From assembly GCA_905221605.1 (NCBI GenBank), contig CAJNDS010000752.1, positions 1 through 64,000 on the forward strand: a stretch of 64,000 nt of DNA, in the 5' to 3' direction. Under the pieces are notes generated by a model. That model did no database searches. It saw only the letters and a list, made by a program, of their open reading frames with translations, and was not told the origin of the DNA. This document shows, one piece after another, positions 20,219-31,400 of this stretch (positions within the stretch are counted from its first letter, which is position 1; every line of letters starts with the position of its first letter). The stretch is from Symbiodinium natans (Eukaryota > Sar > Dinophyceae > Suessiales > Symbiodiniaceae). The position numbers and the translations under genes were made by a program.

Positions 20219-20398
20219 ATTAAGGGCTCTGCGCTTGCAGTTGCTTCTTTGTTGTCTCGACTTCTTTTTCACTCGCTGGCTTGTGCAGTTTGGCTCTCAA
20301 AGTAGATGTTGTTGTCTTGCACCGAGTTTTGAGCCCCACAAGAACGGTCTACTGTGCTACTGATGTAGTAAAGAGGCGACAGTCCAAAAAAAAAAAAA
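20219..20398 (+). mobile_element. 180-bp poly(A)-tailed insertion (SINE or processed RNA copy), interrupted at its left flank by copia-1
   Basis: The insert ends in 13 A (20386-20398) and is followed by CTGTCATGTTACCACCT (20399-20415). The same 17 nt are recovered to its left by joining 11778-11788 to 20213-20218 across copia-1. A long target duplication plus poly(A) is the signature of LINE-type target-primed reverse transcription. No polymerase III A/B boxes are recognised, so a tRNA-derived SINE is not supported; a short processed RNA copy is equally possible. Confidence 0.8.
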
Positions 20399-20415
20399 CT
20401 GTCATGTTACCACCT

Positions 20416-23220
20416 TGATTACGCTCTCTCTCTGTCACACGTTGAGACCCTTTATAGCTTCTGGATTTAATGCTAAGTGGTCTAGCTTGCCTGTCTAACC
20501 TTCTGGAATCTCTCTGTTACACCTTCCTCTTTTAGGACAAGTGAATAACTCTCTGGAATCCATCCCACCTGTCAGTCTTGCGTGTGTTACCTCGTGTCCG
20601 TATTATTCAGATTATAAAGAGAACGAAGTACGCACAGTTAATGCACTGACAAGGAGCGTATGACGCATGAAGTAAATTAATGTGTGAACTGGGCGCGATA
20701 ATAATAACTCATAAAGTGAAGAGAATGAATTAATAAGAGAGCGAATTGAATTTATGAACAAGCGAATGCAATGGATGAGTGAGAGATTCATGGTGCAGTT
20801 GTTTCACCGGCTAGTTCGCTGACCTCGTGTTCGTTCACCCACAAGTACTGTTATTAATGGTAAGAACGGAGTGAATAAGATTATAAGTGAGCCTTATGCA
20901 CGAGCGAAACGAGAAAGTGAACTCTCTTTTCCTTATCTTTTCACTCTCTTCTTTCACCTATATTTTATGGGCGTATTCGTTTTGTCAGGTAGAGAGTGAA
21001 CGAAGAATATGAACGAACGCATGAAACGAATGTTACGCCCATACAATATTAGGGGAAAAGGGAAGAGAATTACAGTACTAATTAAGCGGGCGTACTTTTA
21101 TCTCTTTTTTGCCCGCACACATTATATTATTATTGCCGTGCATTTTATTCGTCTTTTGATTCGCACGGCTCCTATCATAATACTATTATTAACAGAACGT
21201 AGTGAATGAGAGAATGAATTACAATGAACGAAGTGAAAGAAAGTAGCACGCGTGAAAAGAACTTACTGCGTGCATAATTAGTATATTTCATGTAGCCCCG
21301 GGCATATTTTATATTGTGTTCGCCCGGGATAGAATACTAAAGGTGAAGTGAACACGCATGAACTAATTTACAAAGAATGAAATGATGCGTGAAATTAGTA
21401 TATGCGTGTGTGAACGAAACCAGAGAATACAATTATACGGGCGTGTTCATTATATTATTATCGCCCGTCCTAATAATAATAGAATAATAGAATTCCTGCG
21501 GCCCACATTCTTTTTATTAAAAGGGCCGCAATAATAACACTACTTTATTACTATTAACCGGGCAAAATAATAAGTCCTTATAAGCCCGGTAAAAATAGTA
21601 TTATTATTCTCTCCACGGGGCTCATTATAACGCACGCGTGCACTCATTCTTTCACTTCGTTCGCTCTTTCGTTTACCGTGCGAACAAGAGAGCCCCTACA
21701 GTAGTATTATTATGGTGAGCGCAGTGAGCCGCATTAAAAGACGCCCAAGAACGGGAGACAGCTGTGGGACCAAAGACTCAATGGTTGACACTTCGTTGAC
21801 CTGGAAAGGATGGTTTTCGAGGGGTTATTCTGTGAGGTTAAAGGACTTCCAGGATGAATAAGGCTTGAGAGTTAATGGTTGTGTCATTAGAACCCCGGTT
21901 AATACTGTTATCCTATGGTCAAAGGAGTGAATCCTAAGAGCTGTGTCCTCATGCACAAGAAACCCCATGTAATATAGGATCATGAGTGCTGTACCTTTAG
22001 GACGTATTATTGACCCTGAGCTCTCATTCTAATGCTGCACCAACCTCGCGACCATAGAATTATTGAGTCATGAGTGTTCTCTCTTCATGGAACTAGCCCG
22101 TATTATTAATAGTGAAGAGAACAAAGTGAACAAGGATACAAATGTAGTGAATTTATGAACGGAGTGCGTGATCCGCGTGAACTTGTGAACGAAACCACGA
22201 AGAGAATGTAATGAGCGCAGTAATAATATAATTGCAAGGTAACGCGCGAATTATATTATTAATGCGTGAATGAAGAGAACGAAGTCATGAACGCACAATT
22301 AACACGCCCGAAACAAAAGAATTATATGGGCGTGAGAATATTCATAGTGTGCGTTCGTTTGTGCGGCTTTTTCTTTTCTTTTCTTATTGCCGCACGCATG
22401 ATATTAATACGAAGAGAATAAGTGAATTAGAGAACGAAAGAACGGAGTGAGTGATGTGAACGTAATGAACGCATGAACGAAGTACAGTAACAACAATATG
22501 ATTAAGGGCTCCAAGTTCCAGGATGATACGGTTGTTGTGGGGCGTTCACTTCGTTCACTTGAAATGCAAATTAACGAAGGAGTGAAGGGAGTGAGTGATC
22601 AATTGAACGAAGTAAGAACGAAACCAACCGCCGAACGAGAGAAAGGGCCAAGAACCCCCTAATAATATATTACGTGCGTCCTTGAGTCCTTACAATTATA
22701 TTATTATTGGGGTTTTTGTTCTCTCTTTTCTCTCTTCTTTATTCATTATATCCCGGGCTCTTATTAATAGTATTTACATGGAGCCCGGGGTGAATTAATA
22801 AGAGAATAATAGTGCTTTTGCTCACTGTATTCGTTGGCTCAGTAGTTTTCTCTTCGTTCATACAATCATTACGGTTTTCATGCGTCATTCATTCATAAAC
22901 TCACTCATTCCTTATAAAACCGCATGATTGTAATTCACTACGTAAGGGGCCCCCGTTAAAAGACTTATTGTTGGGGCCACAATGAACCTAATGAACGAAC
23001 TAAACCAGATGTTGGGCCCTTTCCTCACGCACTTGTGTCCCCCATTTCGTTCTTTCATAGAATTCATGCGTTCTTTCACTGCGTTCTCTCCCTTATAATT
23101 CTATTCACTCACTACATTCATATCCTCGCGAGCATAATATAATACAGTGAGCTTGCGAACCGCGTAAACGAGAAAACGAAATTAAATTATAAGGAGCGAC
23201 AGAACGTTGTTTTGCCCTCA
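20416..23220. other. Non-coding tract with many GC-clamped AT-loop hairpins
   Basis: No gene is supported. The tract is rich in GAACGAAGTGAA-type words and in short inverted repeats with 6-9 bp GC-rich stems and AT-rich loops of about 18-28 nt. Stems read at: 21086-21091/21111-21116; 21135-21141/21163-21169; 21297-21303/21322-21328; 21437-21443/21462-21468; 21497-21504/21523-21530; 21557-21563/21584-21590; 22303-22309/22328-22334; 22361-22367/22389-22395; 22752-22760/22781-22789. One pair with a longer loop is 21617-21623/21690-21696. Each stem has a different sequence, so they are not copies of one repeat. Confidence 0.8.
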
Positions 23221-23320
23221 CCTTGGTGATGACCAGGTCTTTGTCTTACCAATTTCCCGGAAATGTTCAGAGGCTGGTCTGGCAGAACGCTCGGAAGGTC
23301 TACGGACCCTCTCTTCAAGC

Positions 23321-24295
23321 TCATGCCCTTTTGGGCCATGCTGTAATTGAACTCCAGATTGATCTTAGGCTGAACAATCTGAGGCGGTACTTCGGCACAG
23401 ACTGACTGATCTTGACCTCAAACTTTGGCTTGACAATTCCACCGCTTCCGGCAGACTGTCCTTTTTCGTGCGGAGGCGGGGGTTGAGGTCCATGGCTTAG
23501 CTTAGGCTTATAAATCCCACTACCCTCTGGGCCACTTACAACCGATCTAGACCTTGCTCTAGGAGGTGGCGGTGGTGTGGATCTCTGGCCGGAAATCTCG
23601 ACCCTGTTGCTCTTTGGTGGTGGAGGAGGTTTACGGAGTGGGCTCCTTGACCTGGCGGCGCCAGGTGAAGTTCCCAAAGCCTTCCCCGTATGTTCACCCG
23701 TCGCACTTTTTTCTTTGGCCCGCGTCGCCCTTACGAACTCCTTAGCAGCCTGAATTGCAGCCCTTTTTTGCTGATCACTTATTTTATGTGATTCACTTGC
23801 TGCTCTTTTGGCGGATGCCGAGGAAGATCGTGCTTTAGGTGAATGCTCATACCGGCATTGGTCACCGTACTTGCAAAATCCCTTTTCAAAGTGCGGGCAA
23901 GAGCTCAGAGCTGTGCCTGAGCTCTGGGGAATACGGGCAGGTGTTTCCACCCTAGAGGAGTGCACGTACCTGCAATCCTTCCCAAACTTGCAAAACCCCC
24001 TCTGGAAGTGCGGGCATGTACCCCAGCCTTCTCCCCGATCAGTGCTTGATTTCTTCGGGGGGCCCTCCCCGGGGAAACCCATTGTCTTATCGAAGTCCAT
24101 TTTTACCTGGATTTTCCTTGGAACCTTTAGCCCATGAGTTGGCTCACTTAGGTCCAAAGCTTCAACAAGGGTCCCGGCAAGGGTCTTATCCCTTTTGTCA
24201 CCTGGAATTAGCGACACTTGGGTTTTGGCTTGAGGTGCGCTTTTTTGTTTTTTCGGTGAGGTGGTCTCCCCCCAAGCAATGCTCATTGCTTGCAC
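23321..24295 (-). CDS. CCCH zinc-finger protein fragment (two fingers, Pro-rich tail)
   Basis: A 324-codon frame with two C-x7-C-x5-C-x3-H fingers at residues 94-112 (CPHFQRGFCKFGKDCRYVH) and 133-151 (CPHFEKGFCKYGDQCRYEH), followed by an Ala/Lys stretch and Pro-rich blocks (RKPPPPPKS, STPPPPPRARSRS). CCCH fingers of this form usually bind single-stranded RNA. Its fingers resemble those of the minus-strand frame at 24828-26774, so both may be exons of one gene (transcribed from 28354 towards 23321) or products of a tandem duplication. The start codon is uncertain. Confidence 0.65.
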   Translation of the reverse strand: MQAMSIAWGETTSPKKQKSAPQAKTQVSLIPGDKRDKTLAGTLVEALDLSEPTHGLKVPRKIQVKMDFDKTMGFPGEGPPKKSSTDRGEGWGTCPHFQRGFCKFGKDCRYVHSSRVETPARIPQSSGTALSSCPHFEKGFCKYGDQCRYEHSPKARSSSASAKRAASESHKISDQQKRAAIQAAKEFVRATRAKEKSATGEHTGKALGTSPGAARSRSPLRKPPPPPKSNRVEISGQRSTPPPPPRARSRSVVSGPEGSGIYKPKLSHGPQPPPPHEKGQSAGSGGIVKPKFEVKISQSVPKYRLRLFSLRSIWSSITAWPKRA

Positions 24296-24704
24296 CTACA
24301 TCATCCCTGTAGCGCGCCGAAGGCACGGCAAGCGAGGTCTGATAAGAAGACCTGTGTGCATTGGAAAGGTCTTCTATTGCACCGAAAACAAGCTGTGGCT
24401 CCCCCGGTGGAGAGCGTCCACGTTGGCTTGCTGTTGGGGTGGGTTTTGCTTTATGCTTAGGCGCGAGACGGCCCCATACTGAGTTTAAGACGACCCTAGA
24501 CTCAGATACAGCAGCGTACACTTGCTGACTGGACAGGGGATCAGCAGAACGGTCTGCATGTGCAGATCGGGTACGATCCTGCTCCCCCGTTTGAGTACAA
24601 CTCGGTTTACAAGTGTTTTGGGTCCACACGGATTTGCTTGCGGACGCAAGCTTACACCACAGGGAGTTCAAGACAAACCTGGGGGCTTGTAAAGAACTGC
24701 TCAA
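24198..24704 (-). CDS. Repeat-containing segment between the CCCH frames
   Basis: This frame holds PRFVLNSLWCKLASASKS and SRVVLNSVWGRLAPKHK, two copies of a motif R-x-VL(D/N)S(L/V)W-x-(K/R)LA. A third copy, PRYVLDSLWSKLAKQD, lies near the end of the frame at 24828-26774. The shared motif links the two frames and suggests a repeat-bearing protein with exons or frameshifts in this interval. Function unknown. Confidence 0.45.
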   Translation of the reverse strand: MSSSLQAPRFVLNSLWCKLASASKSVWTQNTCKPSCTQTGEQDRTRSAHADRSADPLSSQQVYAAVSESRVVLNSVWGRLAPKHKAKPTPTASQRGRSPPGEPQLVFGAIEDLSNAHRSSYQTSLAVPSARYRDDVGASNEHCLGGDHLTEKTKKRTSSQNPSVANSR

Positions 24705-24827
24705 CAGTGGATTTGGATTATCCCGAAGGAGAGTCCTATCCTCAACAGCACTGTCCGGGAACCCGCAACGAACAGGATCCTGCTCCCCCGCTTGAGGGCA
24801 ACCATCACAGGCATACCAGCTTGGGAA

Positions 24828-26774
24828 CTATCTGAAGGGATTGCCTCTCCTGACCTGGGCAGTCTGGAATAAGTTCCCCAAGCGCAGGGTCTGGCTCCCC
24901 CGGAGGGTGACAACCAGTTGGACAGTTGTTAGGCTTGACAGACTCTGAGGGGACCGAGCTGTCTGGCACACTGTGGCATTCAAATTGTCCATTGGCACAT
25001 CGTCAAGTTGACCTGTGCCCAGGGCTGTTGGCAGGACATCCTGCTTTGCAAGTTTAGACCACAGAGAGTCCAAGACATACCTGGGCACCTGCGCGGGGCG
25101 AGGGTCTACCAACACATTGCGTGAAGTTAAAGTATTATCCCTCAGCCTTGGCGCCCGTACTCGGTCTGCAACTGGCAACGGCTTAGACCGGCGCAGTTTC
25201 CAAAAGGCCTCATTTTTCAACCTTCTCAATTTTCTCCTCGTGGACCTATCTACAACCTTCTTATCGTCCCCGGCATTTAGCGGCTGAACGCTAATCGAGC
25301 TCTGGTCCGCAGGCGCATCTAACTCCTCATCAGAAGTATCCGCAACATCTGCCCACTGCAGGCGTTGAAACACCGAATGGTGTATTTTGGGCCACTGTGT
25401 TTGGGAACCACCTGCTGGTGCGGCGGTTGTGGGCACAGCAACTTTAACCTTTGTCCCTGGGGGATTGGCAACATAAGAAGAAGTGGGAAATCTTGAACCT
25501 GAAGACGTGACCGGCAGGCCACTTCTGCAAGGAAGCCGACGTGCTTTATACCACTTCGCAGGTTTGCTCAACAGGGATCCATTGCTGGATCGGGCATAGA
25601 CACACAGCTGGCCATCCAAAGAACGACAACTTGCTGGCTCACCCGGAAGCTCAGCCCGACTAAGGATAGTGGATCCAAAGATCTGCAATTTTCTTCCTTT
25701 GCGGAACCAAGAGGCGGGACGCGATGCTTCAAACCTCAACTTCGGCGGAACAACCTCTTCGGCTTGCTGCTGAATGATCGTTGCAAGGTTATCAACCTGA
25801 GGCTTCACATTCTGCCACACCACCTGATTAGGGCTTGTATCTTGCTGACCAGTTGGACTCGGGACGTCCACCGGTTCATCTAAGAGATTCTTCAGGAAGC
25901 GAATTTCCCAAGCCTTCAAGGTACGATGCGAATTTTTGCACGCTGAGTGACTGCATGTGCCCATGACTGACTCAAAACATACATCCAGCAAGCCAACATC
26001 ATACAACCTCTGCCTGGTGGCGAGAGATAAGGGCTTGTGAAGGGACTGCTTAGTGCATGCGGCCTGGACAGTATGCTCCTCGGATGAAGGCTGCGCCTCA
26101 TGAATGAAACCGCATTGGCTTCCTCTTTTGCAATAGCCTTTTGCATAGTGAGGGCATACCTGCACCTTCTTTACACCACCTTTTCCCGATTTTTCACAGC
26201 TGGAAGCGTGCTCGTTCCTTCTTTCTGCTGGAACATGCTGATACCTGCATTGGTCGCTGTATTTACAAAATCCCTTTTGGAAGTGTGGACATACGCCCCA
26301 GCTATTTGTAGCAACCCCCTTATCTTTTACGGAATCATCCACAGGTTTATGGCCGTCGGACGTCTCGATGTCATGTTCGTATCTACAGTCCTTACCATAC
26401 CTGCAGAAGCCCCTTTTCAGGTGTTGGCACACGCCCCAGCCTGTGGGTACGACGCCATGGGTCTCCGATTGACTGTCCGGATGGTGCCCTGCTTCTTGGT
26501 CCTGCACTTGGGCCAATGGTTTGCCTGTTGTGTGAGGGACATGCTTATACCGGCATGCATTACCATACCTGCAATATCCCTTTCGGAAATGTGGGCAGAC
26601 ACCCCATCCGGCATGCATGGTCTTCTGCTTCTCAGTAGAGCTGTCTTCATGCACTGAACTCTGAACCTTTGAAGGGTCAAGCACAGATGCTGCAGGCTGC
26701 TGCATGCTATGGACAGACCCAAAGTAGGTGCAGCAGCTAAGCAGCGCTTGCTGTCCCACTGCTCGCTCAATCAA
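24828..26774 (-). CDS. CCCH zinc-finger protein (four canonical fingers plus one variant)
   Basis: A 648-codon frame. C-x7-C-x5-C-x3-H fingers lie at residues 60-78, 116-134, 162-180 and 207-225, three of them preceded by WGVC; a variant C-x7-C-x4-C-x3-H occurs at 266-283 (CFESVMGTCSHSACKNSH). The C-terminal 350 residues are basic and unrecognised, with one VLDSLW motif. Such multi-finger proteins typically bind RNA and act in processing or stability. The frame upstream ends at 26767-27000 in a different phase with protein-like sequence (PFNDLQLRAWSCLFNNKG), so an intron or frameshift near 26770 is likely. Confidence 0.7.
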   Translation of the reverse strand: MIERAVGQQALLSCCTYFGSVHSMQQPAASVLDPSKVQSSVHEDSSTEKQKTMHAGWGVCPHFRKGYCRYGNACRYKHVPHTTGKPLAQVQDQEAGHHPDSQSETHGVVPTGWGVCQHLKRGFCRYGKDCRYEHDIETSDGHKPVDDSVKDKGVATNSWGVCPHFQKGFCKYSDQCRYQHVPAERRNEHASSCEKSGKGGVKKVQVCPHYAKGYCKRGSQCGFIHEAQPSSEEHTVQAACTKQSLHKPLSLATRQRLYDVGLLDVCFESVMGTCSHSACKNSHRTLKAWEIRFLKNLLDEPVDVPSPTGQQDTSPNQVVWQNVKPQVDNLATIIQQQAEEVVPPKLRFEASRPASWFRKGRKLQIFGSTILSRAELPGEPASCRSLDGQLCVYARSSNGSLLSKPAKWYKARRLPCRSGLPVTSSGSRFPTSSYVANPPGTKVKVAVPTTAAPAGGSQTQWPKIHHSVFQRLQWADVADTSDEELDAPADQSSISVQPLNAGDDKKVVDRSTRRKLRRLKNEAFWKLRRSKPLPVADRVRAPRLRDNTLTSRNVLVDPRPAQVPRYVLDSLWSKLAKQDVLPTALGTGQLDDVPMDNLNATVCQTARSPQSLSSLTTVQLVVTLRGSQTLRLGNLFQTAQVRRGNPFR

Positions 26775-26887
26775 AACCTTTATTATTAAAGAGGCAGCTC
26801 CAAGCCCTCAGCTGAAGATCATTGAAGGGCCTTTCACGAGCCTTTTCGTGCGGTGGTCCATCAGAAATCACCAACACGCCCGGTGCC

Positions 26888-28354
26888 TCACCTGGTGGAG
26901 ACGCTGATTGGGTTGGCAACCCAACCTGCTCGAACGGCTCTTGCGTCGCCGACTGAAGCTGATCGGTTGGCACTGGCTGCCTGCACAAATGGCACACCAT
27001 CCTCTAGTAGCAACCACCTATCATCATCTTCAGGTTTGTTGCTCTCATGTGCCTCAAAGAAGCTTCTAGACGGAAGTAGACTACTTAACGCACAATCATA
27101 TTCCTCACCACTTAATTTCCAGTCAAGGCAATCGTAGAATGATCTTACCTGGCGTGCGATCATATTCATGCGGTGGATGTGCTTCAACAGTTTGAAGAAG
27201 TTTTCACGAACCACCTCTTTCCCGGGCTCAGGATACTGCCCGTTGTCACGCAAGTCCACGATCACTGCTTCCATGAATGCCCCGAGCTGCTCTGTGTCCT
27301 GGTACACGGACACTATGAGTGGCTGCAACTGGGCTGCTGCTTGCGAAAGAACCCAATTACCTACACCAACCTCTGCTTGCTGGTGGAATTGGTCGCGCTG
27401 AACCTTAAAATGTCCTCCCAAGTATTTTTGCCAAATATACTCGGGCAAACCAGTCTGGACCAGCCTCGGTCGCAGAACACACACATTTTCAAGGGTGGAT
27501 GCCGCCGTGATCATGATCGCTAGTCTGAGTGGATGTTCCTGCGGAATCAAAACAGGCTGCTCTTGCGGCATGGTGAAGCTCACGGGGACTTGCTCCGACT
27601 CATGGCTTTGCAAGCCCAACGCAGCTGGGTTGAAAACCGCTTCTGGCTCTACTATCTCCGACATTGCAGCCGTGTCTGAAGAACCCGACTTACAACCAGG
27701 CTCTTTACTCACCATCCCTTCAACCAGCGTATTCCCACCTTGATTCAGCCATTCTGCGGTGTTTCCTAATCTCCTTGGGGGCCGGGTACAGTTTATTTTC
27801 TCGCACTCTTGTACACCCTTAGTTATCCTAAAAAGGGTAACGATGGATGCTAGTGCGCAGTTCTGCACCCAGGGTTGTGCTCCCCCCAGCATGGACACCA
27901 CCGACTGGCATATCCTGCCACGTCCAAGTAAGGTGTTCAAATTGCTTCTTGGTAAATCTGCTTTGTCGTTTGGCGGATCCACTCTCATCACGCCACCTGT
28001 CTTACTAACGGTCCACAAAGAAACTGGCATGGGGTGCACAGAACCTGCTTGAATCTTGTTGGTACCTTTTGGTCCCGCGATACCGGTTTTACTTGGCAAA
28101 GAAGGTAAGGAACCTGCCTGAACCTTATCGGCACCTAGGCAAGCTGTTGCGCCTGAGTGATTCATCCTGAGACCTTTCTGTATCTGCTGGACCGCTAACT
28201 GACACATGGTATCTGCTGGGTCAGGCACGGGACACGAAGGACCTGCCTGAACCTGATGGGCGCCTGATTGACATGTGGCGCCTGCTGGGTTAGGCACGGG
28301 ACTCGTTGCTACATTGGTTGGAAAACAGTTGTGCCTACAACTTCTACGACTCAT
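26888..28354 (-). CDS. Hypothetical protein, possible 5' part of the CCCH gene
   Basis: A 488-codon frame from ATG 28354. The first 100 residues repeat a motif of about 28 residues containing VQAG(P/S) and CPVPDPA-like segments. The rest (for example YIWQKYLGGHFKVQRDQFHQ, IARQVRSFYDCLDWKLSGEE) is globular-looking but not recognised. The final part overlaps another minus-strand frame at 26767-27000 that continues towards the zinc-finger frame. It may be the N-terminal exon of the downstream CCCH gene. No known domain is claimed. Confidence 0.5.
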   Translation of the reverse strand: MSRRSCRHNCFPTNVATSPVPNPAGATCQSGAHQVQAGPSCPVPDPADTMCQLAVQQIQKGLRMNHSGATACLGADKVQAGSLPSLPSKTGIAGPKGTNKIQAGSVHPMPVSLWTVSKTGGVMRVDPPNDKADLPRSNLNTLLGRGRICQSVVSMLGGAQPWVQNCALASIVTLFRITKGVQECEKINCTRPPRRLGNTAEWLNQGGNTLVEGMVSKEPGCKSGSSDTAAMSEIVEPEAVFNPAALGLQSHESEQVPVSFTMPQEQPVLIPQEHPLRLAIMITAASTLENVCVLRPRLVQTGLPEYIWQKYLGGHFKVQRDQFHQQAEVGVGNWVLSQAAAQLQPLIVSVYQDTEQLGAFMEAVIVDLRDNGQYPEPGKEVVRENFFKLLKHIHRMNMIARQVRSFYDCLDWKLSGEEYDCALSSLLPSRSFFEAHESNKPEDDDRWLLLEDGVPFVQAASANRSASVGDARAVRAGWVANPISVSTR

Positions 28355-28449
28355 GTTTGGACCTTCTGATCCTCAATTGTTTTGGTTTGGAAGCTTGCGT
28401 GTTGTGTGGCAGATTTGAGAGGTTGTTTGAGTGACTGCTTGTGTGTGAA

Positions 28450-31400
28450 ATTGCTTGTTGACTTGATGTGCCCGGTGTGTTGGTTTTGAAGCGATTGGCA
28501 GAATCAAGGTGGGAGCCTGTTCCCATTGCTTAGCAGGCCAGATTGTTCATTCAGTCCGCCTGTGGAGCGTTTGTGCTGATTGCATACTTGTAGCAGTTGC
28601 TTTTGGTGTGTCGAGTTTGGGTTGCCTGTTTTGGTCTCTCGGCAAGATCATTGGAGGAGCGTGTTTCTCTAGTCTGCTCCACTTGCAAGATGTGATTGTC
28701 GCTTGACTATTGAGAGTTGAGTTGGTTGCGCGTGTTGCTGGTGTCGGTTTTGCATGTCCTGCTTACGTTGTGCATGTCTCTTGCAGAAGCGGTGTGCTGT
28801 ATAGCATCTTGACGAAGGTGATTGTGCTGAAAACCTGAGTTGGTATTGCGTACGTGCTTGCTTGATTGATTGCCTCGGTATACATTTGCGCTGTGCTCAT
28901 TAGCGTGCATAATCACTTTGGTCACTGTCGGGTGACATTGCCTGAATCATTGGCGCAAGCGCGCTTGTGGAGGCAGATCGGTATTGATCTTGTTTGTGCG
29001 TCTTCTTGAAGTTTTTAGTGCTGCAGATTGAAGTGATGGCTTCTGTGCTGCACCTTTGCCAACAGCAACGTGTAATTGCTACACCAGTTGGTTTTGCCTT
29101 GCCCCGTTTGCTTGGTCGGTTGTCTTGTCTACATTATGGCGTGTTGGAGTGAATTGGTTTTCCTTGGTTGCTTATTGCACATTGCCAGCTATGAGAGAGG
29201 TGACGCCTCTTACTGATCTTTGAAGAACCTGTTTTGAATAATTGCGCTGAGCAACTTTAGGAACCGACCAAAGGGTGAATTGCCCGAAGTTGTTTCCTAC
29301 TGCCGAGGAGCAATTGTATATAGGAGCCAGACCTAAGGAAACATTGGCAGGTGATTTTCCTCCATTGTTCCGTCAGGAGCAGAATTGTGCATACCTCTTC
29401 TTGTACATAGAAGAAGCGACCGTTCTGATTGGCCTTGACCTAGTGTTGTTGTTTTCTTTCTTGAAACTGGCAGATGCGATTGCTGATTCGTCCTACGCCC
29501 TGATCCCTGATTGTAGCCATGGTTTTCTCCAGTACTGCGATTGTGCGTTTTCTTTGCGACGAGTAGAAGTGGTAAGGACAAATGGTTGCTGTTCAGCCTG
29601 CTGGAGATGGTTTCCGCGGGATTGCCTTGAGCCTTGTCCCAGGACTTCGTTTGTTCAGACTGGTTGTATTCTTGTATAGCTTCAACAATTGGAGACACAC
29701 TTTGATGATTCCACGAACTGCGTGTCCACTCGGATTGGTTGACTGTGCAGATGGCAGAAGAGAATAATTGCAGACTTTGACTTCATAGTTTGTATTGAGT
29801 ACATGAATGATGATTTGTTTCCTTCAGTGCCAGTGATTGCTTTTGGTTCTTCGGATTGCCATAACAAGACCATTCGAGATGCACGAAGATGGCGTTTGCA
29901 TTGTGCAGTGCGAGGCATTGGCAAGTCTTCGGATTGAGTTTGTGTTGTCCAACACAGATACTCAGAGTTTCATTGTGCAGCAGCTCATCGTCACTACCTG
30001 CGCTGCTTGCACATTGAGTGCGCGATTCAAGTTCCTTCTTTCAAGACCGCAGCAGATTGGTTTGCGTTCTGCAGACTGATCACAAGATGAAGCATTGTTC
30101 CTTTACTTTGGCGGTGTATACTACATTGCAGTTAGCGTGTGAGTTTGGTGAACAGTTGCGCGAACGAGTGGTGCTATTTTCTGCATAGTGCCGATTGTGA
30201 CGAAGTGGCGTACGCATTTCTCCTTATATAGCATGTCAGTGGCATTGTGGTTTTCTGGCGACGCGCTCATCCTCTGGAGTTCATTGCCCAGTGCTTGGCT
30301 GACAACAGCTTATTGACCTCGAGAAGCTGTTGACAGGTATGGATTGAGCTTGTGTCTGGTTCACTGCATCGTTGCAGGATTGCAGCATCATTTCCTACAG
30401 CTGATTGCTTTGCTGCTTCTTCAGCGAGAGGTAGCCTGTTTTCAAACGCCTTTTGGTTTAGAGCATTGCTTTACGAGAAGAAGACTGGCGAGATTGCCTT
30501 GTAGTGTTGCCAAAAAAAGCGCCAGATGCTGTGGCAACATGCTGGATTGAGAAGGATGCACTAAGGATTGGTGTCTGATATTCCTTGCTTCTGATCTTCG
30601 CGTTGTGCGGATATTGCTTCCGCGTGATGTTTCTTCATGGCAATTGTTGAGTGCCATTGATCCTTACATCGCACACTTCGCCGATGCGATTGTGATTTCA
30701 CGATTTGACGTTGCCCTTTGACAGACAGATGGTCCCCTATGTATATTGCAGAGGACATCACCAATGATGCCTGATTGTATGACGGTATCGAAGAGCTAAT
30801 ATGGACACTGGTGGTGATTGGTTATTCTGCAAGCGTTGTGCATTGACCACTCTGGTCATTGAAAGCGAGACGATGGATCTTTGATTGGATTGCATATGCT
30901 TGGAAGTATTCGCAGTTGCTTTGTCTTCGTGGTATTGGTCAGCGCTTGTGAACTCATTGCTTGTGATTCTTTATTTCCGTATTTTTCTATGTGCAAACCG
31001 AGTCATTGCATTCATTCGACCACAGTGAGATCGAATATCGCTGGTAGCCGCGAGCTTGGTGGAACGCCTCATTGGGCTCATAACCCAAAGTTGTATAGCT
31101 CACAACCCATAGTTGTGTAGGATTGGAATTCAAGTTTTACGTGGAGTCAGACGTTTATTGGCGACTGTCTCAGTGCATAAGATTTCTTTGGATGATGGGG
31201 ATGGTTCTATGGATCGCTTTTCTTATCTACTATTTTATTTCAGGCCGAGTTGATTGATGATATCTTCTTTGCGGTTGACACGCACTGGTTTCAGGAAGCC
31301 ATATATCCGGCATTGCTATATCTACGTGGCATTGCTCGGTTCTGCAAGTTGTGAGAAGGGTCATTCTTTCGGAGTGCAAAATTGAGACTGCTTCCTTGAC

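Noticed and set aside
20219-20398. tRNA-derived SINE
   Set aside because: No A box or B box (GGTTCGANNCC) could be found, so only the mode of insertion, not the SINE class, is claimed.
31040-31066. Possible primer-binding site (CTGGTAGCCGCGAGC) for the ATTG-rich region
   Set aside because: Only TGGTAGC and a later GGAACGCC match the copia sites and no LTR end precedes it.
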